Assembly (NCBI RefSeq): GCF_907165205.1
Contig: NC_058196.1
Location: 5,684,501 to 5,748,500 of the forward strand
Direction: 5' to 3'
Length of the DNA stretch: 64,000 nucleotides
DNA from: Coccinella septempunctata
Taxonomy: Eukaryota > Arthropoda > Insecta > Coleoptera > Coccinellidae
Below the pieces are notes generated by a model. That model made no database searches. It had not been told where the DNA came from and worked only from the letters and a program-made list of their open reading frames with translations. Positions 1 through 10,566 of this stretch are shown piece after piece; the stretch's first letter is position 1; each line of letters starts with the position of its first letter. A program made the translations under genes and the position numbers.

Positions 1-54
1 ATTGTGGGAATTGGTCCAAATTCCCGCAATAACTTTTGAATATTATAATGAGAT

Positions 55-488
55 AATAAGGATAAATTCAGATGCATACCACCCGACGATATGAATATCA
101 ACAAATGTTATGATCTGAATTGAACCAGTCAATTCAGGGAAAATATGGGATATATGCTATTGTCTTCGTCTTGGTTTCTATCTGGAGGGGATTGGATCGG
201 ACACCGTTTCATATTGGGTGGCTCTCTGGGTAAATGTATAGTACCCAGTAAAACATGCCAATATTGAATAGAGTTCCATCAATTCCAAACGTTCTCCACC
301 GTAGAAAAATGCTATATTGCTCTGATGAGGCCAAATGAGGCCGAAACAATGGTCAGCATCTGCTTTTCTTCGTTGGAGCGTACTCCATTTGGGGCCTTGA
401 CGATGGCAAATTGGCTAGTTCAATTCAGATCGTAACACTTGTTGACATTCATATCGTCGGATGGTATGCATCTGAATTTATCCTTATT
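55..488. mobile_element. Foldback/MITE-like element with ~75-bp inverted ends
   Basis: Bases 55-130 reappear as their reverse complement at about 414-488 with only a few mismatches; the shared core includes GATAAATTCAGATGCATACC. The roughly 280-bp middle has no coding capacity. A 13-bp string (ATTATAATGAGAT) occurs at 42-54 and again at 527-539. It may be a target duplication, but the right copy lies 38 bp outside the right arm, so the true element end is uncertain. Superfamily is not assigned. Confidence 0.65.
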
Positions 489-540
489 ATTGTATTCATT
501 GCCTTTAGGCGTGATCATTCTTTATTATTATAATGAGATT

Positions 541-2268
541 TTGAAAACTAAATCTGACAATACATAAGTTTTCATGAGTTGAAATCACTAATATCACCAA
601 TCAATTCTTGTTTAGAGAAAATATCAGAGCTGTGTCAAAGCATTGTGCTTAGTGGTTGTGAAAGCAGTTGAAGGTTTTTGATGCTTCTGAGGACTTTTGA
701 AACCAGTGCTTATAGTGCTTAGTAGTTCGAGCACTTCATCAAGAGGCTTAGTACTTCGTAATCTCTAAACAGCTCCCAAGCAGTCAAGTGCTCGGGAGTA
801 CCTACTTCTGGGGATTATTATGACTTTCGGGAATCTTGTCGAAACGCGATAACCATGACGTTCTGATTCTGGTATCGTAGGATACCAGAGATCATCCAAT
901 ATATTGATGGGTTGGAGTATTCGATGAGGAATGAATGGTCAAAATCAATTAAAAGTAAAGAGATAGGATAGGCGTAGGTTAGATTAGGTTAGGTAAGAAT
1001 ACGACAATTTCGACCTGACACAACCTGTATATAAAAACAATATTTTTTCAAGTATTTCAAGTGAAATGTAATTTTAATTCAATTCTGCTTTTATTATGAT
1101 TGTTCACAGGTGTATAACAAAGCATGAAACAAATTCATTTTATGAAAACTGAATTTCTTCTTCAATATCGAAATCTGGAGAATCAATGGGAGAAATGGCG
1201 CATTCAAATATCTCCAGATGACCTCACCTGCGAACTTATGAAAACACTTGTCGACTTTCTCTCTATTGAAGAAATGCCACAATCTTGACATCTGATTCAC
1301 GACAAAATTGCGCTTGCTTTGAAGAAGACGCTTCCAACGGTGACCAAGGGAGCTTGTAATATATACCGGAGTAATTACTGGTTTCCATAGATGGCGAGAT
1401 GTGTAAAATTAAAAAAAAACTTCTTAACTCAACAATTTTCAATGATATGGAGCTTATTTCGAAGGAACCAATTAATGGCCTGAAAAAGTTGATAATTTTG
1501 AACATTTTCGTTAACTGATTAATCAAAAACATGGTTATGTATTTCTTCGAAGGCGTATAAGAACCACATATGAAATATTTTAAAAATCATAATCATCATT
1601 TTATCATGAATATGGGAACAACGGAACTACTATTATTTATACTAATATGAATATTCATTGAAAAAGCAACCTGTATTTCAGGAAATGATCTGTTATCATA
1701 GAATACCCTGTAAAAGTTAGGAACTGAATAAAATTCCTGATGTAAAGTTGAAATTCGGTGAAACATATTTTTCAAATATCATGTGGCCATCTTCTACGCT
1801 AGAATTCATATTTTCATTTGAAAAACAATTATTTTCCTATACATACGAAATTTAATTTGTAGTTAAACGAAAAACTTATCGTTTCACAGATATAGAAAAA
1901 TTGTTTTTTCGATCGAATGAAGTTTTTGTAAGAAAAAAAAACTTATTTCCGTTTTTGGGTTTTTGTGAGAAGGGCTTAGTGCTTAGTGCTCGCAAAATCG
2001 AATTACTTTCACAAACTACTTAGTAATCGCGAGCCTTTTGTGGAAAGTCGGTGCTTATTGCTGGAGACTCGGGAGCACTTTTTATCAGTACTTAGTTCTT
2101 ATTGCTCGAAGCACTTTTTTTCAGTACTTGGCCCAGCTGTGGAAGTTATAATATCTTGGCTGATATTGATTGCATTTCATTCAGTTCGAAATGAAACACT
2201 GATTCAACTGTGAGTAAGTATCGTATTCCACGCGTTTTTTTTAGTTTAAGTTTCAACTTACAGAAACA
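541..2268. other. Non-coding AT-rich stretch with AGTGCTTAGT-rich patches
   Basis: No convincing gene is seen; the short ORFs at 1,094-1,532 have no recognisable domain or codon signal. Two patches, about 640-830 and 1,970-2,135, are rich in variants of AGTGCTTAGT and GAGCACTT. A GGTTAG-like patch lies at about 970-995. Confidence 0.5.
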
Positions 2269-2270
2269 TA

Positions 2271-2520
2271 CAGGGTGGGCTTTTTAAAACGCAACAGACG
2301 AGATAACGGGCGGAATAAATTTATTTTGAAAAAATGCTCGGACACGTCGATTTTTGTTTCGAGGGGGACTTTTAAGGTCAAATTCACAATTATATCGCTT
2401 CAACCCTTAGTGTTAGAACACCAACCCCTAAATTTTGAATGGGAAAGATAGGTTGAGTGATACCTCATTTGAAAGGCCTTTTTATGCTGAATTCAGCGTA
2501 TTAATTTTTTTCTCACCCTG
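2271..2520. mobile_element. Small TA-flanked MITE with CAGGGTG ends
   Basis: The block starts CAGGGTG, ends CACCCTG, and is bordered by TA on both sides (2,269-2,270 and 2,521-2,522). The ends are inverted for only about 7-9 bases. At about 250 bp it has no coding capacity. TA duplications fit an IS630-Tc1-mariner type of mobilisation. The same terminal motif recurs in larger elements at 15,733, 33,809 and 52,402. Confidence 0.5.
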
Positions 2521-2820
2521 TATATAGGACAACTCAGGAATGAACCAGTTGGGATTCCTCTAGGGAATACTGAGCAAGATATCCACGGGATATTATAATC
2601 GTATTCTTGTACCAATTGTACACTTAGGGATATAAAAGGGACGTACCAGGGATATTCCTGTGTTTTTAGGGTCTATGGAAAACCCCGCTATTATATCCGC
2701 TACTGATGAGACTCATCATTTGTTATCACGGGTTGATTCAGTTTCTCCAAAAACTACCACTTACTGAATTTCATTTGAATTCGCCAAATTTTATTCGAAG
2801 CTATCGTGGATTGATTTAAA

Positions 2821-3429
2821 AAGTTTTTGGGTCTTACTCTCGACTCACAGCTCAGTTGGTAGCCTCATACAGAGAATGTTATTGCCAGACATAGATCAGT
2901 GATCTATGCTCTAAGGGTATTGAGATCTGACTCTTCTAAATCTTTTCTGATGGCTGTTTATTATGCGAATTTTCAGTCCATCCTGTCATACGGATTGATT
3001 TTCTGGGGTGGCAGTGTGCATGCGGAATCAGTTTTCAAATTGCAGAAAATAGCGGTTCGGACAATATTCGGATTAGCTTATAGACAATCCTGTAGAGGCA
3101 TCTTCAAAATGAATGGACTTCTTACACTGTCTGGTCTGTACATTTACAAGTTGATGCAATTTTTCCACAAAAATCCCCAATATTTTCGGAGCTTCATACG
3201 GCCTAGTCTTTATCCTACGCGTCACAATATGTTGGTGTATCCACTGCATAGACTATCTTCTACCGAAAGGGGATGCTCATACATGGCAGTGAAACTATAC
3301 AACAGCCTTCCTAATACTATTCGCGAAATAAAAGATTTCAAAACCTTCAAAAGGAAAATATTCAATTTTTTAATGGATTCGGAACCATATTCTGTGACCG
3401 AATTTTTGTTGATGGGGAGCAGTTTGTAG
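2821..3429 (+). pseudogene. Reverse transcriptase C-terminal fragment
   Basis: From 2,821 the plus frame reads KFLGLTLDSQLSW, the thumb motif that follows the catalytic core of non-LTR reverse transcriptases. It then meets an in-frame TAG at 2,860-2,862. After the stop it stays open to 3,429 with the typical C-terminal connection: SYGLIFWGGS, a VFKLQK helix, SCRGIF, LLTLSGLYIYKL, and a tail reading EPYSVTEFL. The palm domain is absent because the element is 5'-truncated. The methionine at 2,899 is not a real start. No enzyme activity is possible. Confidence 0.8.
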
Positions 3430-3517
3430 GGCTTACATTCTGTTTTTCATTGTCATTTATGTATATTTTTTGACTTGTTTGTGTTTCATTCTTGTAATGA
3501 TTTAACAAATGAATAAA

Positions 3518-3580
3518 TTATTGTTATTGTTATTGTTATTGTTATTGTTATTGTTATTGTTATTGTTATTGTTATTGTTA
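3518..3580 (+). repeat. (ATTGTT)n microsatellite tail
   Basis: About ten near-perfect copies of a six-base unit directly follow the 3' UTR of the truncated non-LTR element. It is best read as that element's 3' tail rather than an independent microsatellite. Confidence 0.85.
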
Positions 3581-4754
3581 ATTTTGGAGGTTTTGTTGAC
3601 AAGGCTTTACTGCTCATGATATGAATTATAGGGCCTAAGTTGATGTGATGAAGTTTGCTTCATATTATGACACCTAGAATTACCCCTTGAATATATGAGC
3701 ATTAAATCCTGACATATGTATATAACTACATATATTTTTTTCAAACTTAGATTATAACTAGGTTTTCCGTGTTTGTAAACATAACTACTGAAAAAGCTCT
3801 CACAAACAAAAATAGCATCTACAAGAGAGCATCGATCATGACTGCAATATAAACAAATTTGACGGTGACGAGAACTCTTCTCATGTCGAAGAAACAAGTA
3901 ACGCAGCTGGAAATTATTCATTCGTTATATTATACATCAATCGCCCTTGATAACCAAAAATAATCATTCAGAAACATAATACTCAACCTACCAATTCTCG
4001 GGTCTTGACACTGGGGCCTCTTATAAAAACAGATATAATTCTTTTTGATTCGTATCATTTCATGAATTCTTCTCCCCATATCTTGAATTTTTCAGAATCA
4101 GTTTAGTAGGTTTTTCAAGAACATAACCTGCCAAAGCTGTATCATTTTCCCCTCTTTTTTGGTATTAAAAATACGTTTTGTATCTTTTATAATTATGTAC
4201 CGAGAGTCTCCTTTTGAAATACCTTCCTGATTCTAGCTGATTTCAAAAGCACTACAGTCTCGGCATGATATGCTATGAAAAAAATAATTGGTCTTCAGGT
4301 GTAGTCACAGGAGGGCACACAGTCGCAATTAGCCCTAAGAAATTACAAGTCTGTTTGCACCTCATTTTTTTTTCTTTTTTTTGTAGATTTATTCCTGGTA
4401 ACGGGATACAGCAATGATGATAATGATTTGAGTTTGAAAAAGAAAATTTAATATGTGTGACGAGTTTGCGTGTGTGTTTTGTTATTATATCCTCTAACTA
4501 TTGCGTTTCAATTTTATATTTCAACTCAAGCAATGGTTTGAGTTGGTATGGCTGACACTTGATGGAAATGCATTCAAAAATATTTTGTATGACGGATTTT
4601 GAACACATTCGTAAATTGTGCTTTGTATTTTGCTCAGCTCTAAAGTATTATGTTGATTGATGACCGAAAATGTCGTTTGTCAAACAAGGGATCGATATCT
4701 TTGAGATGTTTACGTAATTTAAACCTTCAAATAGTCTGATGGTATAAGCTCACA
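3581..4754. other. Non-coding stretch
   Basis: No gene or repeat boundary can be supported here. The 104-codon minus ORF at 3,607-3,921 has no recognisable domain and biased low-complexity content. Confidence 0.5.
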
Positions 4755-4761
4755 GTTACGT

Positions 4762-6269
4762 CACAGCCCTCTTAACAATTAGCCGTGATGAGGGGAAGTT
4801 TGGCAACACAGGGGAAGTCCTAGAATTTCTAGTTCTTGTATCGTGCTTGCCAACGTCGTGTTGTTTGTAGGTTATGTGTAGTTTTTGGTTTTTTGTTTTT
4901 AGTGCTTGAAAGTGCTGTGAATTGTGTGCTGAGAGAAAAAAGTCTATGAGTGAAGTGAATTGTATGCTGAGGAAAAAAATTCTATGAGTGAAGTGAATTG
5001 TTTGATGAAAAGATTGAAAAGAAATGAAGTGAACTTTCATTTGGTAAATTACCTAACGTTTTTGAACTCGATTTTGCTTGTAGGATAGATTTCGTATCAT
5101 ACCTAATAAATGTTGTATATCTAGCTGCAAGGCAATAATAAATCTTCATTATGTTAGTATATTTTCCTTTTCCAAAAATTCCAAAATAAATTAATACATA
5201 CAGTGCGTTTTGCGAAATTCATTTTGATACTAACGATATTGCGAATTGTAAAATTTTATCAAATATTATAAGCTGATAGCACTTCGAGACAGTCACCACT
5301 GAAACATTTATCTATGCCAAAGAAATGTCCACAATTGAAAGAATGTGGAGTTTTTGAAAAAGTCATCAAATGCATCCAAATTTGTCTTGCTACATATCAA
5401 AAACAGACTGGATAGAATTAAAAGAACGTAGTATTGAATTAGAATTTATTATTGGTGATTTTTCACGGACTTGCAGTTGTGAAAGTGATTTGAAAAAGAG
5501 TTTTGTATCCACTTCGCTCAACTTTTGTTGACAAGTGAAAAATATAAACTATCAAACCCTATCCAACTCTCGAGAAAAAAGAAGGCAACAGATCTGGATC
5601 GTGATAATTTATTGACATTACCTAAAAAATAGAGAATTGGATAAAATGGGAATACAAGAGTTCTTCAAGATTCACCTCTGTCGATTGTAATTATTTATGT
5701 AGGTATTTGAATTTCCTATTTATATTTTGAGTTAAATATTGTTATGGACAATTCTATTTCAGTTTTGTTTTTTTGTGTGAGAAAATCTATTCAACGGACA
5801 GTTCTTCTCAGTTTTTGCTCATACCTCCTTAACTCTTAACTCATTTATAATATTTGGACTCGTGAGTTCATTTACACAATTTTGTGGGAAGAGATGAGAC
5901 CACATCTTTTTGTTGGTTCTTGCTGAACGATAAATAGGGTTTGAAATATGCAATATTGTCACAATAATTGTATTCATCATTCATTCTTGGTACTATTATA
6001 CAGATCAAATTATTTTCATTAACTTGTTCTCGAATCATAATATGATGAGTCAATCCAATTCTTTGACAAAGTATGGCTTAGGATAGTGTCTTATAGATAT
6101 TTTATTAAATTTGAGACATCTCATGTCGATTTTTAGAGTACTAATTGAAATGTATTCGAAAATCGCGCTCCTATAGCGCACTCACTGCGGCCTAAAGTCG
6201 GCCTTCCGCACCAAGCTATTTGCGGTGTTGCGACATAGTGTTCATGGCTCTGTGTTTAAGAGGGCTGTG
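4762..6269. mobile_element. DNA transposon with 14-bp inverted ends and 7-bp duplication
   Basis: The left end CACAGCCCTCTTAA (4,762-4,775) is matched by its exact reverse complement at 6,256-6,269. GTTACGT flanks both sides (4,755-4,761 and 6,270-6,276). A 7- or 8-bp duplication fits the hAT or P superfamilies; the terminal motif alone does not decide between them. No transposase domain is recognisable in the 1.5-kb interior, so this is probably non-autonomous or badly decayed. The region inside the right end, 6,165-6,255, is clearly richer in GC than the rest. Confidence 0.7.
4919..5033. repeat. 38-bp tandem repeat, about three units
   Basis: Units start at 4,919, 4,957 and 4,995, each opening GAATTGT and closing near ATGAAGT. 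The first two are nearly identical and the third is diverged. The array lies inside the 4,762-6,269 transposon, near its left end. Confidence 0.75.
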
Positions 6270-6276
6270 GTTACGT

Positions 6277-7651
6277 CTACACGCAGAATATCAATTTAAG
6301 ATCGCGGAATTTAGTTTTTTAGTTCAATTATGAATTTTCATCAAGTATTCGAGACAGCACCGTTTTCAATTCTAAATTTGAAAACACAAGTTCCGAAACA
6401 CTAATAAAAATAGTAAGCATTTATTTCCAACAGGTTACAACACAATTACAAAAAAAAATTAAACGGAACAATTCCAACGAAGAATTGCAAAAAAATTAGT
6501 GGTACTCATAAATAAATGCAATTACTAAAATTATTTTAATATATATTGTGTGTTTGAAACTTCTTGCTATGAAAGAAAAGAAAAAAGTTAACGAGAATGG
6601 ATGCCAGAATTCTAGACACAGAGAATAAGGTATAAATTACAAATTTGGCGGAGAGAATCAGTATATTGATCACCATATTGCGGCAAACCATTTGAAATTA
6701 CACATATATATCTCAAAAGCGACTGAAAAAGCAGATTTGTCCTTGGTGTTCCCAGGTAAAAAAATTGATTCGTCCTGCTATTTTGTCTCGGGACAAAAAA
6801 AATGGAAAACAATTTGTTATAAGAATTCAGGTTGAGAAGCATCTGTTGATTGCAATGGATTACAAAATCCAGACAGAAAAATATCTTATATTCATATAAT
6901 TGAATTTGATATTTGAAAACTTTTTACGATTTTCGCGTCAGTTTCTATAAAGAACTTCATCCTAAAATTGATAAAAGGCACAATTTGGGAGACATCAGCT
7001 ATCTGACATTCCGCTCTCGAGATATTTGCGAATTAATGATAATTAGCGGAAACTAATTTCCTGGATTCTTGCTTTAGAGAGGAAGTGAGCTGCTACGTGC
7101 TGTTTTAAGCGATAGCAGGAAATTGTACGATATTTCTCGCTGTTCAATTACCAGAGGGTCAAGTTCAGTCGATCTTGATAAAACCGGTCGCGAATATCCG
7201 GAATTTGTTGATTCATAGCTTATGAATTAATTAAAACTCTCAAACCAATGCCAGCCCTTTGGATAGATACCGTTTTATGTCATCTTCACTCTGAACTAAG
7301 CCTTAGAAAATTGATATTAAATTTCGAATTTTCACTGTAAGTTATCAGAACGAATCAAAACAATGAATTTCTCTGGTCATCAGAAACTATATGTACCTTT
7401 TTGACGACCATTGCGCAATTACAAAACACCACTATTTTTCGACAAATTGCGACGAGTTACTGCCATTGCATACCAGATTTAATATAAGGTGAATAGTTGT
7501 TTAGAATATCTTCCTTGTCTTTAATTTTTCAGTGAACAAAATCCACCCAAGTTTAGTCCATCTCGAAATCGGTGAGTTTTATCAGCAATGATATGCATGC
7601 ATAAAATTCGAAATCTTATGCATTATTATCTTGTTCTGATAAAATAGGCTG
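6277..7651. other. Non-coding stretch
   Basis: AT-rich sequence with many stops in all frames. I see no gene, RNA gene or element boundary that can be supported. Confidence 0.5.
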
Positions 7652-7982
7652 TGGTCCGTATATACACTTTGGTTACTTCTGGTTAGTAAGTGGGCGGTCC
7701 GTATATGTCGAATTCCTGACAATTCGGTTCAATATCAGTCACCAGAGTAACCGCTCTGGTAACTTTCGGTTACCAAATGTTTTTTTTTTATGTAGCAGGG
7801 GGAAAATCTGCAAATCAGACGAACCACCCTCTACTGAGGGGGAACAAGTGTGGGGTTTCTCACTCTTCTGAGCTCGAGACCCACTGAAAACCCTTAACTG
7901 CTTCTTGAATTTTGGTTCCGGGCATTTGCCTGTAAACCGTTCGTCTCTTAGTCGGTATTACCAAATGTGTATATACGGACCA
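7652..7982. mobile_element. MITE with GGTCCGTATATACAC ends, interrupted
   Basis: The left end TGGTCCGTATATACACTTTG is inverted at the right end (about 7,963-7,982). A second internal copy, GGTCCGTATATG, lies near 7,697. Removing the 178-bp retrotransposon insertion and one copy of its duplication leaves a MITE of roughly 140-150 bp. No target duplication of the MITE itself is obvious. Confidence 0.65.
7780..7957 (-). mobile_element. Truncated Jockey-type 3' tail inserted in the MITE
   Basis: This 178-bp block matches the 3' UTR of the minus-strand Jockey element (19,260-19,440) over its whole length. It includes the GTAGCAGGGGGAAAATCTGC start next to the oligo-T and the later GAATTTTGGTTCCGGGCATT. 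The oligo-T at 7,780-7,789 is the poly(A) tail read from the other strand. TTACCAAATG flanks both sides (7,770-7,779 and 7,958-7,967), a clean 10-bp target duplication. It is therefore a heavily 5'-truncated retrotransposition event that occurred after the MITE. Confidence 0.85.
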
Positions 7983-8343
7983 TACGCATAGTTGGCCTTA
8001 ACTGGTCACTGTACTGTTACGACCAAAAGTTGCTCAAAGCATGCGTCTTTCGAACCCTTGCTACCAAGTAGCATGCGATTTACGCGCATGAGACAAAATC
8101 AACTGTCGTTCGGTTTCAACTCATACTACCTGGGGTATGGGTAAAAGAAGAAGAGAAGCGCATATATAGACAGTCTTGCTTATTGTCTATCACAATGAAT
8201 CATTCCAGTTTCAGAACTGTAAACAGAGTGTCTGCGGTGAATGTTGTTTTTGCTCATTATTTGCATAATCTGTACATCAACATAGTTCTTGAGTATAAAA
8301 TTTCGCGATTTTCAATACTGCTGTCAAAAATCCTCCTTGGTCG

Positions 8344-9080
8344 ATGCTTTACTTATTAACTGGTGCCAATTTCTTGAATTCACGACCATCCATCTTCATG
8401 GAACTTAGACATCATTTCGTTCCCTTGGCTGACGATATAAAAGAGATATTTCATGAAGGTAACATAAAAAGAGAAGATGTTGATTCTCAATTATTTCTTT
8501 CGCGTGGAATGGGGAGATGGAAAAACTAGACATCATGAATATTGTGACTGTTCTTTATGCGGTAGAAATTGTATTTCAGAAAATTCAAAGACAAATATCC
8601 TGAAGCTAGCTAATTCAAATGTACCATGGAATATATTTGAACAACCGTTTGGACTACTGTGAAACAATTGCTAGTCATATTAACAGAATTCAACAAGTTA
8701 TTGGAATTCATAAATCTGGCGAACTTATTATTTATAATAGGATCAGCAACTCGAAACAACTTTCCGATGAAGATGATCCTAAAGATCTTGAAGCTTACTC
8801 TGAGACACGACCGAATTCAGATAATGGCCTCTGCATAGAGAATATTTTAGAGATGAGGTGGGACGCAAAAGCGACTACTTTTATTTTAAAAGTGAATGAA
8901 ACTTGAAAATATATTTTTCTAGTATTACATAGAGAGTGGTATGAGAGTTCTGATGAGTGCCTTCGACCCGCTCGGAATTATGACTTTGATATTTCGGCTA
9001 ACAGAGTTTTACTGCAATATATATGGCTTTAAAATAATATTTACTGTCGCTTTTCTGTCATTTCATGGTTCGGTACATCA
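8344..9080 (+). pseudogene. BEL/Pao reverse transcriptase remnant
   Basis: Frame-shifting pieces match the order of a BEL/Pao Pol reverse transcriptase. An LTGANFLNS block is followed by DIKEIFHEGNI and REDVDSQLFL (8,344-8,500). Next come a palm-like piece with IQQVIGIHKSGEL (from 8,619), LEMRWDAKATTF (near 8,855) and SAFDPLGIM (near 8,955), the conserved step that leads into the connection domain. The position expected to read YVDD instead reads YLNN, and stops and frameshifts separate the blocks, so it is dead. No gag, protease, integrase or flanking LTR pair is identified. Family placement rests on these motifs. Confidence 0.75.
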
Positions 9081-10090
9081 TTTTGGAAAGAAAGATACGA
9101 ATAGACAGAATGATGATAAAAAAAAATATTCCTAATTAATGCGCAGGAGTCATTTCATTTAAAATTACAGAAAGATATATGTCTACTTCTACCCTGCGTA
9201 AATGAGGTTTCAATTAAAAAGGAAATAGGAAAATAGGGCTTTTTGATTAATTTAAGCTTGAGAGGTTATTATGAATAACTCTGTTATGTTGTTGGGAATC
9301 CATTATGAAAAAAAAAACCTCATTATTGAATTTCGGCCACAACACACCCGTTGAGAAATGCATTATTGTTCAAACCTATGAAATTCTTGGGGGTAATAGG
9401 TACGAGTGTTCGAGATATTATCGACAGTAATTCTATAAGAAAACACCGAGATAAAATTGCTTGGTAACACCAACAGCAATTTGATCGAATTCAAGATTTC
9501 TGACAGAACTTTCGATTACCTTCATTAGGTGAGCACGAGTAGAAATTATTCACACAATTTAACGAATCAACAAAATTGGAAAAGTATATAAATATGTATA
9601 TACAATATATTGATCAAAAAACATACTGCTTATCACTCGAACTGTCAATGATTCCTCTGAAAAAAATTAATCCTCAATTCAATAATAAATATCATTATGG
9701 ACAAGTGAAGAATTTTCATAAGGTTGATTTTATAACAAAATGTTCTATTCTCATTCGTGATAGCCGGGACAACGTGGTTTTACCTTACCAGCTTGAAAGA
9801 AAGAAGCAAAGAACTATCGAGAAGTATATCATTCTAATTGGTGCTTGTATTGCAAGAGATGACAGTTTCATGAACTTCGTGGAATTGTCGCCCTAATTGC
9901 AATTTTTTCCATTGCCTCATACCAGAAGTGATAAAAGAAGAACGCTTCTTCATTTTTCGCCTTTGAATAAAGCATCCTCCATTTCAAATTCATATACAGA
10001 GGAAGCTGAATTTCTTGTCACTCTGTGAATTATAAACAGAACAAGGAATAGATTCTAACCAATACTACTAACTTCAAATGGTCAACCCAA
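9081..10090. other. Non-coding stretch with one unassigned ORF
   Basis: The 106-codon plus ORF at 9,576-9,896 shows no recognised domain, signal peptide or family motif, and I do not call it a gene. The rest is AT-rich and stop-laden. Confidence 0.45.
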
Positions 10091-10144
10091 AGAAAATCTG
10101 ACATAATCCCTACAGGCAACAGATCTACCGACCAACTAAATTCT

Positions 10145-10500
10145 ATGTCACGAACAATGACGGATAGGACAACGATGGATAACAAACATAACTCGCAGGC
10201 GCAAGACGAGAACTATCTTACGACGAAATCAACACAAACGGTCCAAAGCGAGGAGAGTGAATTCAAATTAGTATCAAGAAACAGACAGCGTAAACCCGAA
10301 TTAATTGGTAGGAAGTCGATATCAAATCTGATACCATCGTACCGAAGATGGTATCTGTTTATATAAGTAGGATAGACGTTGATAGCACTGTAGAATCTGC
10401 CAATAAACATTTACGAGAAAATAATTTCGAAAAGTTCGAAGTGAAACAAGGAAATTCAAAGTTTCCCGATATTTATAAATCATACATCATATTTCAAAAC
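10145..10500 (+). pseudogene. Retrotransposon ORF1-like remnant
   Basis: The frame from 10,145 is polar and rich in Thr, Gln, Asn and Lys. It ends in a stop near 10,364, and a shifted frame then reads RIDVDSTVESANKHLRENNF. That text fits the RNA-recognition-like fold found near the end of many non-LTR ORF1 proteins. No zinc knuckle is visible. Assignment depends mainly on its position just upstream of the endonuclease and reverse transcriptase pieces. Confidence 0.45.
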
Positions 10501-10566
10501 ATGTATTGACAATATTTTTATCAACTTACCTAATTTTGAAGCGCAAATTCCGAATTTTCAACTCTC

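Larger units (their letters stand above)
2819..3580 (+). mobile_element. 5'-truncated non-LTR retrotransposon, 3' end
   Basis: Only the C-terminal part of a non-LTR reverse transcriptase remains, followed by a short 3' UTR and a simple-repeat tail of (ATTGTT)n at 3,518-3,580. Loss of the 5' end is the usual product of incomplete target-primed reverse transcription. The protein resembles the remnants at 12,086-12,346 (plus) and 43,128-43,331 (minus), so these probably belong to related families of the CR1/Jockey assemblage. The clade is not resolved. Confidence 0.8.

Noticed and set aside
965..1000. GGTTAGATTAGGTTAGG string resembling insect telomere repeats (TTAGG)
   Set aside because: Only a few imperfect copies; easily explained by chance in AT-rich DNA.
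9576..9896. 106-codon plus ORF between the BEL/Pao and non-LTR remnants
   Set aside because: No domain, no motif of either neighbouring element, and AT-rich composition like the background.
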